From VRUE01 sp036557525 (lineage in GTDB: Bacteria > Actinomycetota > Thermoleophilia > Solirubrobacterales > 70-9): a stretch of 12,286 bases of DNA. Made by a program: the position numbers and the translations under genes. This document shows positions 1-8,384 of the stretch, piece after piece (the first letter of the stretch is position 1; the number at the start of each line of letters is the position of its first letter). Where the stretch lies: positions 1 to 12,286 of the forward strand of contig DATBHH010000133.1 in the NCBI GenBank assembly GCA_036557525.1, written 5' to 3'. The notes under the pieces were generated by a model. That model made no database searches. It saw only the letters and a program-made list of their open reading frames with translations, and was not told the DNA's origin.

Positions 1-549
1 ATCGAGGGCGGGGTCTCGGTCCTGGACCGGGCCGACGTCGACACCGACCAGATCATCCCCAAGCAGTTCCTGAAGCGGGTCGAGCGGACCGGCTTCGGCG
101 AGTTCCTCTTCTACGACTGGATCCGGGACGGCGAGATCGAGCTCGAGCCGAACCCGATCCTCGTCACCGGTCGGAACTTCGGCTGCGGCTCCTCGCGCGA
201 GCACGCGCCCTGGGCACTCGAGGACTTCGGCTTCCGGGCGATCGTCGCACCCTCCTTCGCCGACATCTTCTACGTCAACTGCACGAAGATCGGGCTGCTG
301 CCTGCGATCCTCGACGAGGAGCACTGCCGGGCGGTCGCCGAGGCCGGCGAGGCGAGGATCGACGTCGACGACGAGACGGTCAGCTGCGGCACCGCGGGCG
401 TCTTCGAGTTCGAGATCGAGCCTGACGTCAAGTACCGCCTCCTGAACGGGCTCGACGACATCGGCGTGACGCTCGGAAACGCCGCCGCGATCGAGGAGTT
501 CGAGAAGGCCGGCGGCGCCGAGCGCGGGCCGGTCACAACCGGGCTCTGA
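1..549 (+). CDS. leuD: 3-isopropylmalate dehydratase small subunit (LeuD), 5'-truncated by window edge
   Basis: Small subunit of the LeuCD isomerase, which interconverts 2- and 3-isopropylmalate through 2-isopropylmaleate in leucine synthesis; with citramalate it performs the equivalent step to methylmalate. The frame is open from base 1, with 182 codons before TGA at 547-549. Recognisable blocks are DVDTDQIIPKQFLKRV near the start, the swivel-domain signature NFGCGSSREHAPWAL around visible residues 59-73, and IVAPSFADIFY just after. E. coli LeuD has about 200 residues and carries its DTDxIIPKQFL block close to the N-terminus, so probably only some ten residues are missing. leuC is expected immediately upstream but lies outside the window. 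The next gene starts 3 nt after the stop, which suggests translational coupling. The assignment is firm; HacB/DmdB-type homologues are the alternative, but the leuB context favours LeuD. Confidence 0.96.
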   Translation: MEGGVSVLDRADVDTDQIIPKQFLKRVERTGFGEFLFYDWIRDGEIELEPNPILVTGRNFGCGSSREHAPWALEDFGFRAIVAPSFADIFYVNCTKIGLLPAILDEEHCRAVAEAGEARIDVDDETVSCGTAGVFEFEIEPDVKYRLLNGLDDIGVTLGNAAAIEEFEKAGGAERGPVTTGL

Positions 550-552
550 GCG

Positions 553-1329
553 ATGTCCTCGCCCGAGACATCTCACACCGGCCCGCGCGAGTGGGACGCA
601 GAGGTCTATCACCGCGTCTCGGAGTCGCAGTTCAGGTGGGGCCTCGAGGTGCTGGACCGGCTGCCGCTCGCGGGCAACGAGGTCGTCCTCGACGCCGGCT
701 GCGGCTCGGGCCGGGTCACCGAGGCCCTGGTCGAGCGGCTGCCCGACGGCCGGGTCATCGCCGTCGACGGCTCCGAGGAGATGGTCAGGAAGGCGCGCGA
801 GGTCCTCGGGCCGCGGGCGGACGTCCGCCACGTCGATCTCGAAAGGCTCGAGCTCGACGAGCGCGTCGACGCGATCTTCTCCAACGCCGTCTTTCACTGG
901 ATCAAGGACCACCGGAACCTGTTCGCGCGCCTCCGAGCGGTGCTGGCACCAGGAGGCAGGCTGGTCGCCCAGTGCGGGGGCAGGGGCAACGTCGCGGCGC
1001 TCGCCGAGGTCATTCTCTCGGTCGCCAGGGAAGGGGAGTACGGCCGCCACCTCGCCGCCGTCCCGAAAGCCTGGAACTTCCGGTCCGACGAGGAGACCAC
1101 GCCGATCCTCGAAGAGGTCGGGTTCACCGACGTCCGCTGCTGGCTCGAACCGAAGGAGGTGAGGCCCGAGGAGCCGCTCGCGTTCCTGCGGACCGTCTCC
1201 CTCGGCCCCTACATGAGGGTGCTGCCGGAGGAGCTCCGCGATCCGTTCGTCTCCGAGGTCCTCGAGCGGATGGGCGACCCGCTCGTCCTCGACTACGTGC
1301 GGCTCAACATCGCCGCGACCGCGGAGTGA
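553..1329 (+). CDS. class I SAM-dependent methyltransferase, trans-aconitate methyltransferase (Tam)-like
   Basis: A 258-residue Rossmann-fold methyltransferase. Motif I, VVLDAGCGSGRVT (residues 44-56), binds SAM. The acidic residue after strand 2 is Asp72 in AVDGSEEM and should hold the ribose. The motif IV/post-IV region is AIFSNAVFHWIKDH (107-120), followed by LRAVLAPGGRLVAQ (127-140). The FxNAxxxW block, the start DAEVYHRVSESQ and the overall length resemble E. coli Tam, which methyl-esterifies trans-aconitate. The C-terminal half (FLRTVSLGPYM, LPEELRDPF) is the part that should fix substrate choice, and it is less conserved. The gene begins 3 nt after leuD and ends 55 nt before leuB, so it is embedded in the leucine operon. 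No clear Shine-Dalgarno precedes the ATG; coupling to leuD is likely. Methyltransferase identity is secure; the substrate is inferred only from similarity and context. Confidence 0.88.
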   Translation: MSSPETSHTGPREWDAEVYHRVSESQFRWGLEVLDRLPLAGNEVVLDAGCGSGRVTEALVERLPDGRVIAVDGSEEMVRKAREVLGPRADVRHVDLERLELDERVDAIFSNAVFHWIKDHRNLFARLRAVLAPGGRLVAQCGGRGNVAALAEVILSVAREGEYGRHLAAVPKAWNFRSDEETTPILEEVGFTDVRCWLEPKEVRPEEPLAFLRTVSLGPYMRVLPEELRDPFVSEVLERMGDPLVLDYVRLNIAATAE

Positions 1330-1333
1330 GCAG

Positions 1334-1348
1334 GCATCGAGATCTGAT
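1334..1348 (+). repeat. intergenic motif copy 1, GCATCGAGATCTGAT, before leuB
   Basis: This 15-nt motif lies in the 55-nt gap between the methyltransferase stop and the leuB ATG. It matches GCATCTAGATCTGAT at 2483-2497, before ilvE, at 14 of 15 positions. It contains the palindrome AGATCT. The motif ends 36 nt before leuB. Its function is unknown; operator, promoter element and RNA processing site are all possible. No convincing Shine-Dalgarno precedes leuB within this gap. Confidence 0.45.
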
Positions 1349-1384
1349 TTTCTCCGCGGCAGGCGAACCGCGAGCCATCCATTC

Positions 1385-2470
1385 ATGAGCCCCACGCAAC
1401 GCATAGTCCTGCTCCCCGGAGACGGGATCGGACCCGAGATCGTCGCCGCGGCCCGCCGCCTGCTCGAGTCACTCGGCGAGTTCGAGTTCGACGAGCGGCT
1501 GATCGGGGGGTGCTCGATCGACGCCGACGGGGTCGCCCTCACCGACGAGGTCCTCGGGGCCTGCCGCGACGCCGACGCCGTCCTGCTCGGCGCCGTCGGC
1601 GGCCCCAAGTGGGACACGACCGATCCCGACGCGCCCCGCCCCGAGCAGGGCCTGCTCGGCCTCCGCAAGGGGATGGGCCTGTTCGCGAACCTGCGGCCGG
1701 TCCGGCCGAGCCCGGCGCTCGTCGCAGCGAGCCCGCTGCGCGAGGAGCGGATCGCGGGCACCGACCTGCTCGTCGTCCGCGAGCTCACCGGGGGCATCTA
1801 CTTCGGCGACAGCGGCCGCGACGGCGACACCGCCCACGATGATTGCGAGTACTCGGTGGCCGAGGTCGAGCGAATCGCCCGCACCGCGTTCGAGGCCGCG
1901 ATCCGCCGCGCCGGCTCCGACGGCCGGACCCCGCGAGTGACCTCGGTCGACAAGGCCAACGTCCTCGAGACCTCGCGGCTCTGGCGCGAGGTGGTCACCC
2001 GGGTCGCCTCCGAGTACCCCGGCGTCGAGCTCGAGCACCTCCTGGTCGACAACGCCGCGATGCAGCTCGTCTCCCGGCCCGCCGAGTTCGACACGATCGT
2101 CACCGAGAACCTGTTCGGCGACATCCTCAGCGACGAGTCGGCGATGCTGACCGGGTCGCTGGGAATGCTGCCGTCGGCCAGCCTCGGGGCCGATGGCGAC
2201 CCCGGCCTGTTCGAGCCGGTCCACGGCTCGGCCCCCGATATCGCCGGTCAGCGGATCGCCAACCCGCTGGCGACCTTCCTCTCGACGGCGATCATGCTGC
2301 GGCACGGCCTCGGCCGAGCCGTCGACGCCGACCGGATCGAGGCCGCGGTCGACGCCGTGCTCGAGCGCGGCCTCCGGACCGCCGACCTCGCGGTGGCGGG
2401 GGAGAGCACGGTCGCCACCAGCGAGATGACGGATGCCGTCCTGGCGGAGATGGGCGGTAAAGTGCCGTAG
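1385..2470 (+). CDS. leuB: 3-isopropylmalate dehydrogenase (LeuB)
   Basis: NAD-dependent oxidative decarboxylation of 3-isopropylmalate to 2-oxoisocaproate, the third step of leucine synthesis; in the citramalate route it also oxidises erythro-3-methylmalate to 2-oxobutyrate. The 361-residue length is typical. The N-terminal LLPGDGIGPEIV (9-20) is the family hallmark. Substrate and metal residues known from Thermus LeuB are all visible: Arg94 and Arg104 in LRKGMGLFANLRPVR, Arg132 and Tyr139 in VRELTGGIYFG, Lys190, and Asp222, Asp246 and Asp250 in VDNAAMQ and GDILSD. The NAD loop HGSAPDIAGQRIANP (280-294) has Asp285, the residue that selects NAD over NADP. The ATG at 1385 lacks an obvious Shine-Dalgarno, but a later start would cut the dinucleotide fold. 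The gene lies in the operon between the methyltransferase and ilvE and is intact. Confidence 0.97.
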   Translation: MSPTQRIVLLPGDGIGPEIVAAARRLLESLGEFEFDERLIGGCSIDADGVALTDEVLGACRDADAVLLGAVGGPKWDTTDPDAPRPEQGLLGLRKGMGLFANLRPVRPSPALVAASPLREERIAGTDLLVVRELTGGIYFGDSGRDGDTAHDDCEYSVAEVERIARTAFEAAIRRAGSDGRTPRVTSVDKANVLETSRLWREVVTRVASEYPGVELEHLLVDNAAMQLVSRPAEFDTIVTENLFGDILSDESAMLTGSLGMLPSASLGADGDPGLFEPVHGSAPDIAGQRIANPLATFLSTAIMLRHGLGRAVDADRIEAAVDAVLERGLRTADLAVAGESTVATSEMTDAVLAEMGGKVP

Positions 2471-2482
2471 CCTGTTCGACGA

Positions 2483-2497
2483 GCATCTAGATCTGAT
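2483..2497 (+). repeat. intergenic motif copy 2, GCATCTAGATCTGAT, before ilvE
   Basis: Second copy of the 15-nt motif seen at 1334-1348, with one mismatch (T for G at position 6). It begins 13 nt after the leuB stop. The gap from 2471 to the chosen ilvE start at 2584 is 113 nt, unusually long for this operon. A purine-rich GAGGAG follows at 2506-2511 but is too far from any ilvE start codon to act as its ribosome site. A short GGGC-GAA-GCCC stem could form at 2549-2559. Function unknown. Confidence 0.45.
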
Positions 2498-2583
2498 GAA
2501 TCTGCGAGGAGAACAGGCGGGACGAAACGGAACGCTTGCATATGGCAAGGGCGAAGCCCGCAGCCATGGGCGGAATTGATGTC

Positions 2584-3534
2584 ATGGAGACGGCTGAGCT
2601 GATCTGGCACAACGGCGAGTTCGTACGCTGGGAGGACGCCAAGGTCCACGTGCTGAGCCACGGCCTCCACTACGGAACCGGCGTCTTCGAGGGGATCCGC
2701 TGCTACGAGACCGAGCGCGGCCCGGCGGTCTTCCGCCACCGCGAGCACCTCGCCAGGCTCGAGAAGTCAGCCGAGCTCTACTACTTCGAGCTTCCCTACT
2801 CGGCCGATGAGCTGCGCGAGGTGACCCACGAGCTGATCCGGCGCAACGGGCTGCGCTCGTGCTACATCCGGCCGCTCGCGTTCCGGGGCTACGGCGAGAT
2901 GGGGCTCTACGCCCAGAGCGCACCGATCGAGGTGATCGTCGCCGTCTGGCCCTGGGGCGCCTACCTCGGCGAGGAGAGCAAGAAGCACGGGATCCGGACC
3001 AAGGTCTCGTCCTGGCGGACGATCTCCGGCGACAGCCTGATCCCGCACGCGAAGGCCTCGGGCCAGTACCTGAACTCGATCCTCGCCAAGACCGAGTCCG
3101 CGAACGCCGGCTACGACGAGGCGATCCTCCTCGACCAGCACGGCTGCGTCTCGGAGGGCTCGGGAGAGAACGTCTTCGTCGTCCGCGACGGAACCCTGCT
3201 GACTCCGGGCCACACCTCGGCAATCCTCGACGGGATAACCCGCGCCTCGGTGATCCAGATCGCCCTCGACCTCGGCTATAAGGTCGAGGAGCGCTCGATC
3301 GCGCGCGCCGAGATGTACCTCGCCGACGAGATGTTTTTGACCGGGACCGCGGCTGAGCTGGTGCCGGTGCGCTCGGTCGACGACCACCAGCTCGGCGAGC
3401 CGGGCGAGATCACGAAGGTGATCCAGGCCAAGTTCGAGGAGGCGCTCTGCGGCCACGCCGAGGAGTACCTCGAGTGGCTCGACCCCGTCGAGGTCCCGAA
3501 CCAGGCGGACGAACCGAGTAAGGTCAGTTCCTGA
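2584..3534 (+). CDS. ilvE: branched-chain amino acid aminotransferase (IlvE)
   Basis: Fold-type IV PLP transaminase that transfers an amino group from glutamate to the 2-oxo acids of leucine, isoleucine and valine as the last step of their synthesis. From this start it has 316 residues, against 309 in E. coli IlvE. Shared blocks are LIWHNGEFVRWEDAKVHVLS at the N-terminus, HGLHYGTGVFEGIRCYET, YIRPLAFRGYGEMG, and the PLP-lysine block SLIPHAKASGQYLNS with Lys157. SEGSGENVFVV and ILDGITRAS follow, then YLADEMFLTGTAAELVPVRSVD. The frame extends upstream through ATG 2566, ATG 2542 and TTG 2536. ATG 2584 was chosen because it matches the E. coli N-terminus and has GGGCGGA 9 nt before it (2568-2574). 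Start uncertainty is real; identity is not. A possible leader peptide abuts the stop codon. Confidence 0.96.
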   Translation: METAELIWHNGEFVRWEDAKVHVLSHGLHYGTGVFEGIRCYETERGPAVFRHREHLARLEKSAELYYFELPYSADELREVTHELIRRNGLRSCYIRPLAFRGYGEMGLYAQSAPIEVIVAVWPWGAYLGEESKKHGIRTKVSSWRTISGDSLIPHAKASGQYLNSILAKTESANAGYDEAILLDQHGCVSEGSGENVFVVRDGTLLTPGHTSAILDGITRASVIQIALDLGYKVEERSIARAEMYLADEMFLTGTAAELVPVRSVDDHQLGEPGEITKVIQAKFEEALCGHAEEYLEWLDPVEVPNQADEPSKVSS

Positions 3535-3582
3535 ATGTTGCGCCGTTTCGAGGCAATCGGGCGAATTACCGCAGCCGCCTAG
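3535..3582 (+). CDS. possible 15-residue leader peptide upstream of cimA
   Basis: An ATG directly abuts the ilvE TGA (3532-3534) and opens a short frame reading MLRRFEAIGRITAAA, stopped by TAG at 3580-3582. AAGG at 3520-3523 lies 11 nt upstream, and reinitiation after ilvE is possible. Two Ile and one Leu among 15 residues is suggestive in front of an isoleucine-pathway gene but not overwhelming. The stop codon sits inside the loop region of a perfect 7-bp hairpin, as in ribosome-mediated attenuation leaders. It could equally be a chance frame, since there is no run of regulatory codons. Confidence 0.25.
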   Translation: MLRRFEAIGRITAAA

Positions 3583-3623
3583 CGGCTGGCGCGGCTGTGC
3601 TGCGCATGCGGGCACACACGCCC
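3571..3623 (+). promoter_or_regulatory. candidate attenuator or terminator structures before cimA
   Basis: CAGCCGC (3572-3578) can pair perfectly with GCGGCTG at 3582-3588 (3-nt loop), or with a second identical GCGGCTG at 3591-3597. These two pairings exclude each other. The second copy also overlaps TGTGC (3596-3600), which can pair with GCACA (3612-3616) around an inner GC stem. GGGC (3610-3613) can pair with GCCC (3620-3623). There is no U-tract, so an ordinary intrinsic terminator is not demonstrated. The cimA ribosome site AAAGG at 3645-3649 lies just downstream. Confidence 0.35.
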
Positions 3624-3655
3624 ACTCCCCGATCCCTCGAATCGAAAGGCAGCAG

Positions 3656-5208
<1,553 letters not shown>

Positions 5209-5212
<4 letters not shown>

Positions 5213-6336
5213 GCGAGGGGCCGGACACCGACCCGATCCCGCTCGCCCGCCCGGAGATCGACGCCCGCGAGGAGGAGCTCGTTCTCGATGTCCTTCGCTC
5301 CGGCCGCCTCTCCCTGGGCCCGATGGTCGACCGCTTCGAGCGGCGGTTCGCCGAGTGGCTCGGGGTCGGCGACGCCGTCGCGGTCTCGAGCGGGACGACC
5401 GCGCTGCATCTCGGGGTCCGGGCGCTCGGCTGGAGTGAGGGCGACGAGGTCCTGACCAGCCCGCTGAGCTTCGTCGCCTCCGCCAACTGCCTCCTCTACG
5501 AGCGGGTCAGGCCGGCCTTCTGCGACGTCGACCGCGAGACGCTCGACCTCGACCCGACCGCGGCGGCGGCCGCGGTGGGCGAGCGAACCGCAGGAATCCT
5601 CCCGGTCCACATCTTCGGCTACCCGGCGGCGATGGACGAGCTCGAGCGGACGGCCTCCCGGCACGGCCTTGGAATTCTCGAGGACGCGTGCGAGGCGCTC
5701 GGGGCGGTCGATTCCGAGGCAAGGCGGGTCGGCGCTCGCGGCAACCTCGCGGCGTTCGGCTTCTACGCCAACAAGCAGCTCACGACCGGGGAGGGCGGGA
5801 TGCTGATCCCGGACAGCGCCGAGACCGCCGCCCGCCTGCGGAGCGAGCGCAACCAGGGCCGCGCCCCCGACATGGGCTGGCTCGACCACTCCGGGCTCGG
5901 CTTCAACTACCGGCTCTCCGACGTGGCCGCCGCGGTCGGCGCCGCCCAGCTCGAGAAGCTCGACGCGATGCTCGAGCGCAGGGCGCTGGTGGCGGCTCGC
6001 TATGCCGAGGGGCTGGCCGCGGTCGAGGGCGTCGACACCCCGAGCCCGGGACGGGCCGAGGAGCGCCGCGGCTGGTTCGTATATCCGGTCAGCCTTCCCG
6101 CCGGCGCCGATCGCGATGCGACGATCTCGCGGCTCGCCGAGCGCGGGATCGCGTCGAAGGCCTACATGCCGTGCATCCACCTCTTCCCGCACCTGCGCCG
6201 GCTCGGCTACGGGGAGGGCGACTTCCCGGTGGCCGAGGAGGCATCGAGCCGCTCGCTGGCGTTGCCGTTCTTCCCGCAGATGACCGAGTCGGAGGTCGCG
6301 AGGGTGTGCGAGGCTCTCGCCGACTCCCTGGCCTGA
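5209..6336 (+). CDS. DegT/DnrJ/EryC1/StrS-family PLP aminotransferase
   Basis: A 375-residue fold-type I aminotransferase of the family that usually aminates nucleotide-linked keto sugars. Visible landmarks are PLARPEID near the N-terminus, VLRSGRLSLGP (28-38), the phosphate-binding SSGTTALHL (60-68), PVHIFGYPA (132-140), Asp159 in EDACEALGA, and the Schiff-base lysine Lys189 in FGFYANKQLTTGEGG. GFNYRLSDVAAAVGAAQLEKLD (231-252) and LALPFFPQMTESEV follow. All catalytic residues are present, so it should be active. The ATG overlaps the cimA stop (ATGA, 5209-5212), and the stop overlaps argH (TGATG). This tight coupling ties its expression to two amino-acid genes. No glycosyltransferase or nucleotide-sugar gene is nearby, so the sugar substrate usual for this family is not supported by context. 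The in-frame extension upstream to 5125 overlaps cimA and was rejected. Confidence 0.9.
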
Positions 6337-7727
6337 TGTCGAGATTCCGCAAAGACCCGGACCCCCGCTTCTGGCGACTCAACCGCTCGCTCGAGTTCGA
6401 CTGGCGGCTGGCTCCGTACGACATCGACCAGTCTCAGGCGCACGCCCGCGCCCTCGAGGGGATCGGCGTCCTCAGCGGCGAGGAGCGGGCCGAGATCGAC
6501 GCCGGCCTCGAACGCGTCCGGGCCCGGATCGGCGAGCGCGGGTTCGAGTTCGAGGAATCCGACGAGGACATCCACATGGCGATCGAGCGACTTCTCGAGG
6601 ACCAGATCGGAGCCCTGGCCGGCAAGCTCCACACCGGCCGCTCCCGCAACGACCAGGTCGCGACCGACGTCGCGATGGTCGTCCAGGCGCACTCGCTGCG
6701 GGCGATCGAGCTCTGCGGTGAGTGCATGGCGCGCCTGCTCGACCTCGCCGAGCGCCACCGCGACTGGCCGATGCCCGGGTACACCCACCTCCAGCGCGCC
6801 CAGCCGGTCTATCTCGGGCACCACCTCCTCGCCTATTTCTGGATGCTGGCGCGCGACGTCCTCCGCTTCCAATTCGCGCTCGACAGCGCCTCCGTGATGC
6901 CGCTCGGCTCCGGCGCCCTCGCTGGTGTCAACTGGGAGATCGACCGCCGGGCGGTCGCCGACGACCTCGGCTTCGAGCACCTCAGCGCGAACTCGATCGA
7001 CGGCGCCTCGAACCGCGACTTCGTCCTCGACTACCTGACCGCCGCGTCGATCGCGGCGATGCACTTCTCGCGCCTCGGCTCTGAGATCGTGATCTGGTCG
7101 AGCACCGAGTTCGGCTTCTGCGAGCTCGACGAGTCGTTCTCCTCGGGCTCGAGCATCATGCCGCAGAAGAAGAATCCCGACTCGGCCGAGCTCCTGCGAG
7201 CGAAGGGCCCGCGGGTCGCGGCCGACCTCGTGGCGCTGCTCGGGGCCATGCACGCGCTACCGCTCACCTACAGCAAGGACATGCAGGAGGACAAGGAGCC
7301 CCTGTTCGACGCGATCGACACCGTCGAGCTCTGCCTCGCGGCCGCCGACGGGATGCTGGCCGGAATCGAGTTCGACCGGGCCCGCCTCGAGACCGCCTCG
7401 GCGGACGAGATGCTGGCGGCGACCGAGGTCGCCGACCTCCTGGTCCGCAGGGGGATGCCGTTCCGCGAGGCGCACGGCGTCGTCGGCAGCCTCGTCCGCG
7501 ACGCGGTCGAACAGGGCAGGCGCCTCTCCGATCTCACTCCCGAGGAGCTCCGGCAGCGCTCCGAGCTGCTCGATGGCGAGTACTACGAGGTACTGAGCCG
7601 CGAGAGCGGGCTCGAGGCGAAGCGGATCGCGGGCGGGACCGGGTCGGAGGCGGTCACGACTCAGCTCGAGCGCGCGCGCGAGACCCTCGCCGCGGTCGAG
7701 GCCCGGTTGGCGGCGGAGGAACGGTGA
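6336..7727 (+). CDS. argH: argininosuccinate lyase (ArgH)
   Basis: Cleaves argininosuccinate to arginine and fumarate, the last step of arginine synthesis, as a homotetramer of the fumarase/aspartase fold. At 463 residues it has normal length. Motifs seen are SDEDIHMAIE (75-84), GKLHTGRSRNDQVATD (96-111), PGYTHLQRAQP with catalytic His151, PLGSGALAG (189-197), and the superfamily signature GSSIMPQKKNPD (271-282) with the catalytic serine on its flexible loop. The N-terminus is MSRFRKDPDPRFWRLNRS and lacks the LWGGRF-type opening of most ArgH proteins, although the following FDWRLAPYDIDQSQAHA aligns well. The ATG overlaps the DegT stop by 1 nt, and the end overlaps the glycosylase gene by 4 nt (GTGA). 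A longer in-frame reading upstream is a shadow of the DegT gene. Confidence 0.96.
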   Translation: MSRFRKDPDPRFWRLNRSLEFDWRLAPYDIDQSQAHARALEGIGVLSGEERAEIDAGLERVRARIGERGFEFEESDEDIHMAIERLLEDQIGALAGKLHTGRSRNDQVATDVAMVVQAHSLRAIELCGECMARLLDLAERHRDWPMPGYTHLQRAQPVYLGHHLLAYFWMLARDVLRFQFALDSASVMPLGSGALAGVNWEIDRRAVADDLGFEHLSANSIDGASNRDFVLDYLTAASIAAMHFSRLGSEIVIWSSTEFGFCELDESFSSGSSIMPQKKNPDSAELLRAKGPRVAADLVALLGAMHALPLTYSKDMQEDKEPLFDAIDTVELCLAAADGMLAGIEFDRARLETASADEMLAATEVADLLVRRGMPFREAHGVVGSLVRDAVEQGRRLSDLTPEELRQRSELLDGEYYEVLSRESGLEAKRIAGGTGSEAVTTQLERARETLAAVEARLAAEER

Positions 7728-8320
7728 GCGCCGAGCGGGCGGGTGAGGAGCCCCGTCTCGGCGTCGAGTTCTTCGATCGATCGGTCCACGCCGTCGCCCG
7801 CGACCTGATCGGGTGCCGCCTCTTCTACGAGGGCCGCGGCGGCGTCATCGTCGAGACCGAGAGCTACGAGCGCGATGACCCCGCCTGCCACGCCTATGTC
7901 GGGCTCACCGAGCGGACCGAGGTCCTTTTCGGGGCCCCGGGCCGCGCCTACGTCTACCTCTCCTACGGGATCCACAGCCTGCTCAACTTCGTCGCCGAGC
8001 CCGACGGCGAGGCGGCGGCGGTCCTGATCCGGGCGATCGAGCCCACCCACGGACTCGCGGTGATGCGCGAGCGTCGCGGCGGCCGCGCCGACGTCGAACT
8101 CTGTTCGGGCCCTGGCAGGCTGACCGAGGCGCTCGGCCTCGGTCTCGACGCAAACGGCGCCGACCTGAGCACCGACCCGTTCCTGCTGCTCCCGCGGCGG
8201 CCGGGCTGGAACGGTGCGATCGTCAGCGGGCCGCGGATCGGCATCACGAAAGCGGTCGACCGACCCTGGCGCTTCTGCCTCGCCGGCAACGCGCACGTCT
8301 CGAAGCCCACGCCCGACTGA
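7724..8320 (+). CDS. 3-methyladenine DNA glycosylase, AAG/MPG family
   Basis: Monofunctional base-excision enzyme that flips out and removes alkylated purines (3-methyladenine, hypoxanthine and similar). The 198-residue length fits bacterial AAG homologues. VIVETESY (51-58) carries the water-activating glutamate, Glu54, equivalent to human Glu125. PGRAYVYLSYGIHSLLNFV (82-100) matches the core that contains the intercalating tyrosine in this fold. SGPGRLTEALGL, LSTDPFLLL and SGPRIGITKAVD complete the family pattern. The start is GTG, overlapping the argH stop, with GGAGGA at 7715-7720 very close upstream; no better start was seen. mpg next to tyrS is a known actinobacterial arrangement (mycobacterial mpg and tyrS are adjacent), but here the PBP gene separates them. 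A DNA-repair enzyme at the end of an amino-acid operon is a conserved neighbourhood rather than a shared pathway. Confidence 0.94.
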   Translation: MSAERAGEEPRLGVEFFDRSVHAVARDLIGCRLFYEGRGGVIVETESYERDDPACHAYVGLTERTEVLFGAPGRAYVYLSYGIHSLLNFVAEPDGEAAAVLIRAIEPTHGLAVMRERRGGRADVELCSGPGRLTEALGLGLDANGADLSTDPFLLLPRRPGWNGAIVSGPRIGITKAVDRPWRFCLAGNAHVSKPTPD

Positions 8321-8383
8321 ACGCCGCCTCCGAGGGCACCATCCCCAAGCCGGCCCCGGACGCGGGAGCGGAGGAGGCGGCGT
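8321..8383. terminator. convergent inverted repeat, probable bidirectional terminator
   Basis: ACGCCGCCTCC (8321-8331) is followed 41 nt later by its exact reverse complement GGAGGCGGCGT (8373-8383). Inside, CCCG (8355-8358) and CGGG (8363-8366) can form a small second stem. The left arm starts right after the glycosylase TGA and the right arm ends 1 nt from the PBP stop, so the repeat fills the whole gap between convergent genes. There is no T-tract on either strand, so the mechanism (intrinsic versus Rho-assisted) is open. Confidence 0.55.
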
Positions 8384-8384
8384 C

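Noticed and set aside
1330..1384. Intergenic promoter for leuB
   Set aside because: No paired -35/-10 hexamers at proper spacing were found. The repeated motif is reported on its own without claiming promoter function.
1469..2548. 359-codon - strand frame opposite leuB
   Set aside because: Shadow of leuB with no motif, no ribosome site and biased composition.
2496..2579. 27-codon frame (MNLRGEQAGRNG...) before ilvE as a leader peptide
   Set aside because: It has no enrichment in Leu, Ile or Val codons, its ATG overlaps the repeated motif, and the GAGGAG lies inside it. Nothing supports translation.
5688..6335. N-terminal extension of argH reaching back through the DegT gene
   Set aside because: The upstream part is an Arg/Gly-rich frame-shifted reading of the DegT aminotransferase. 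ArgH has normal length and N-terminal alignment from ATG 6336.
7670..7680. Alternating CG run near the end of argH, possible Z-DNA
   Set aside because: Only about 11 nt long, within coding sequence, and explained by Glu-Arg-Ala-Arg-Glu codons in GC-rich DNA.
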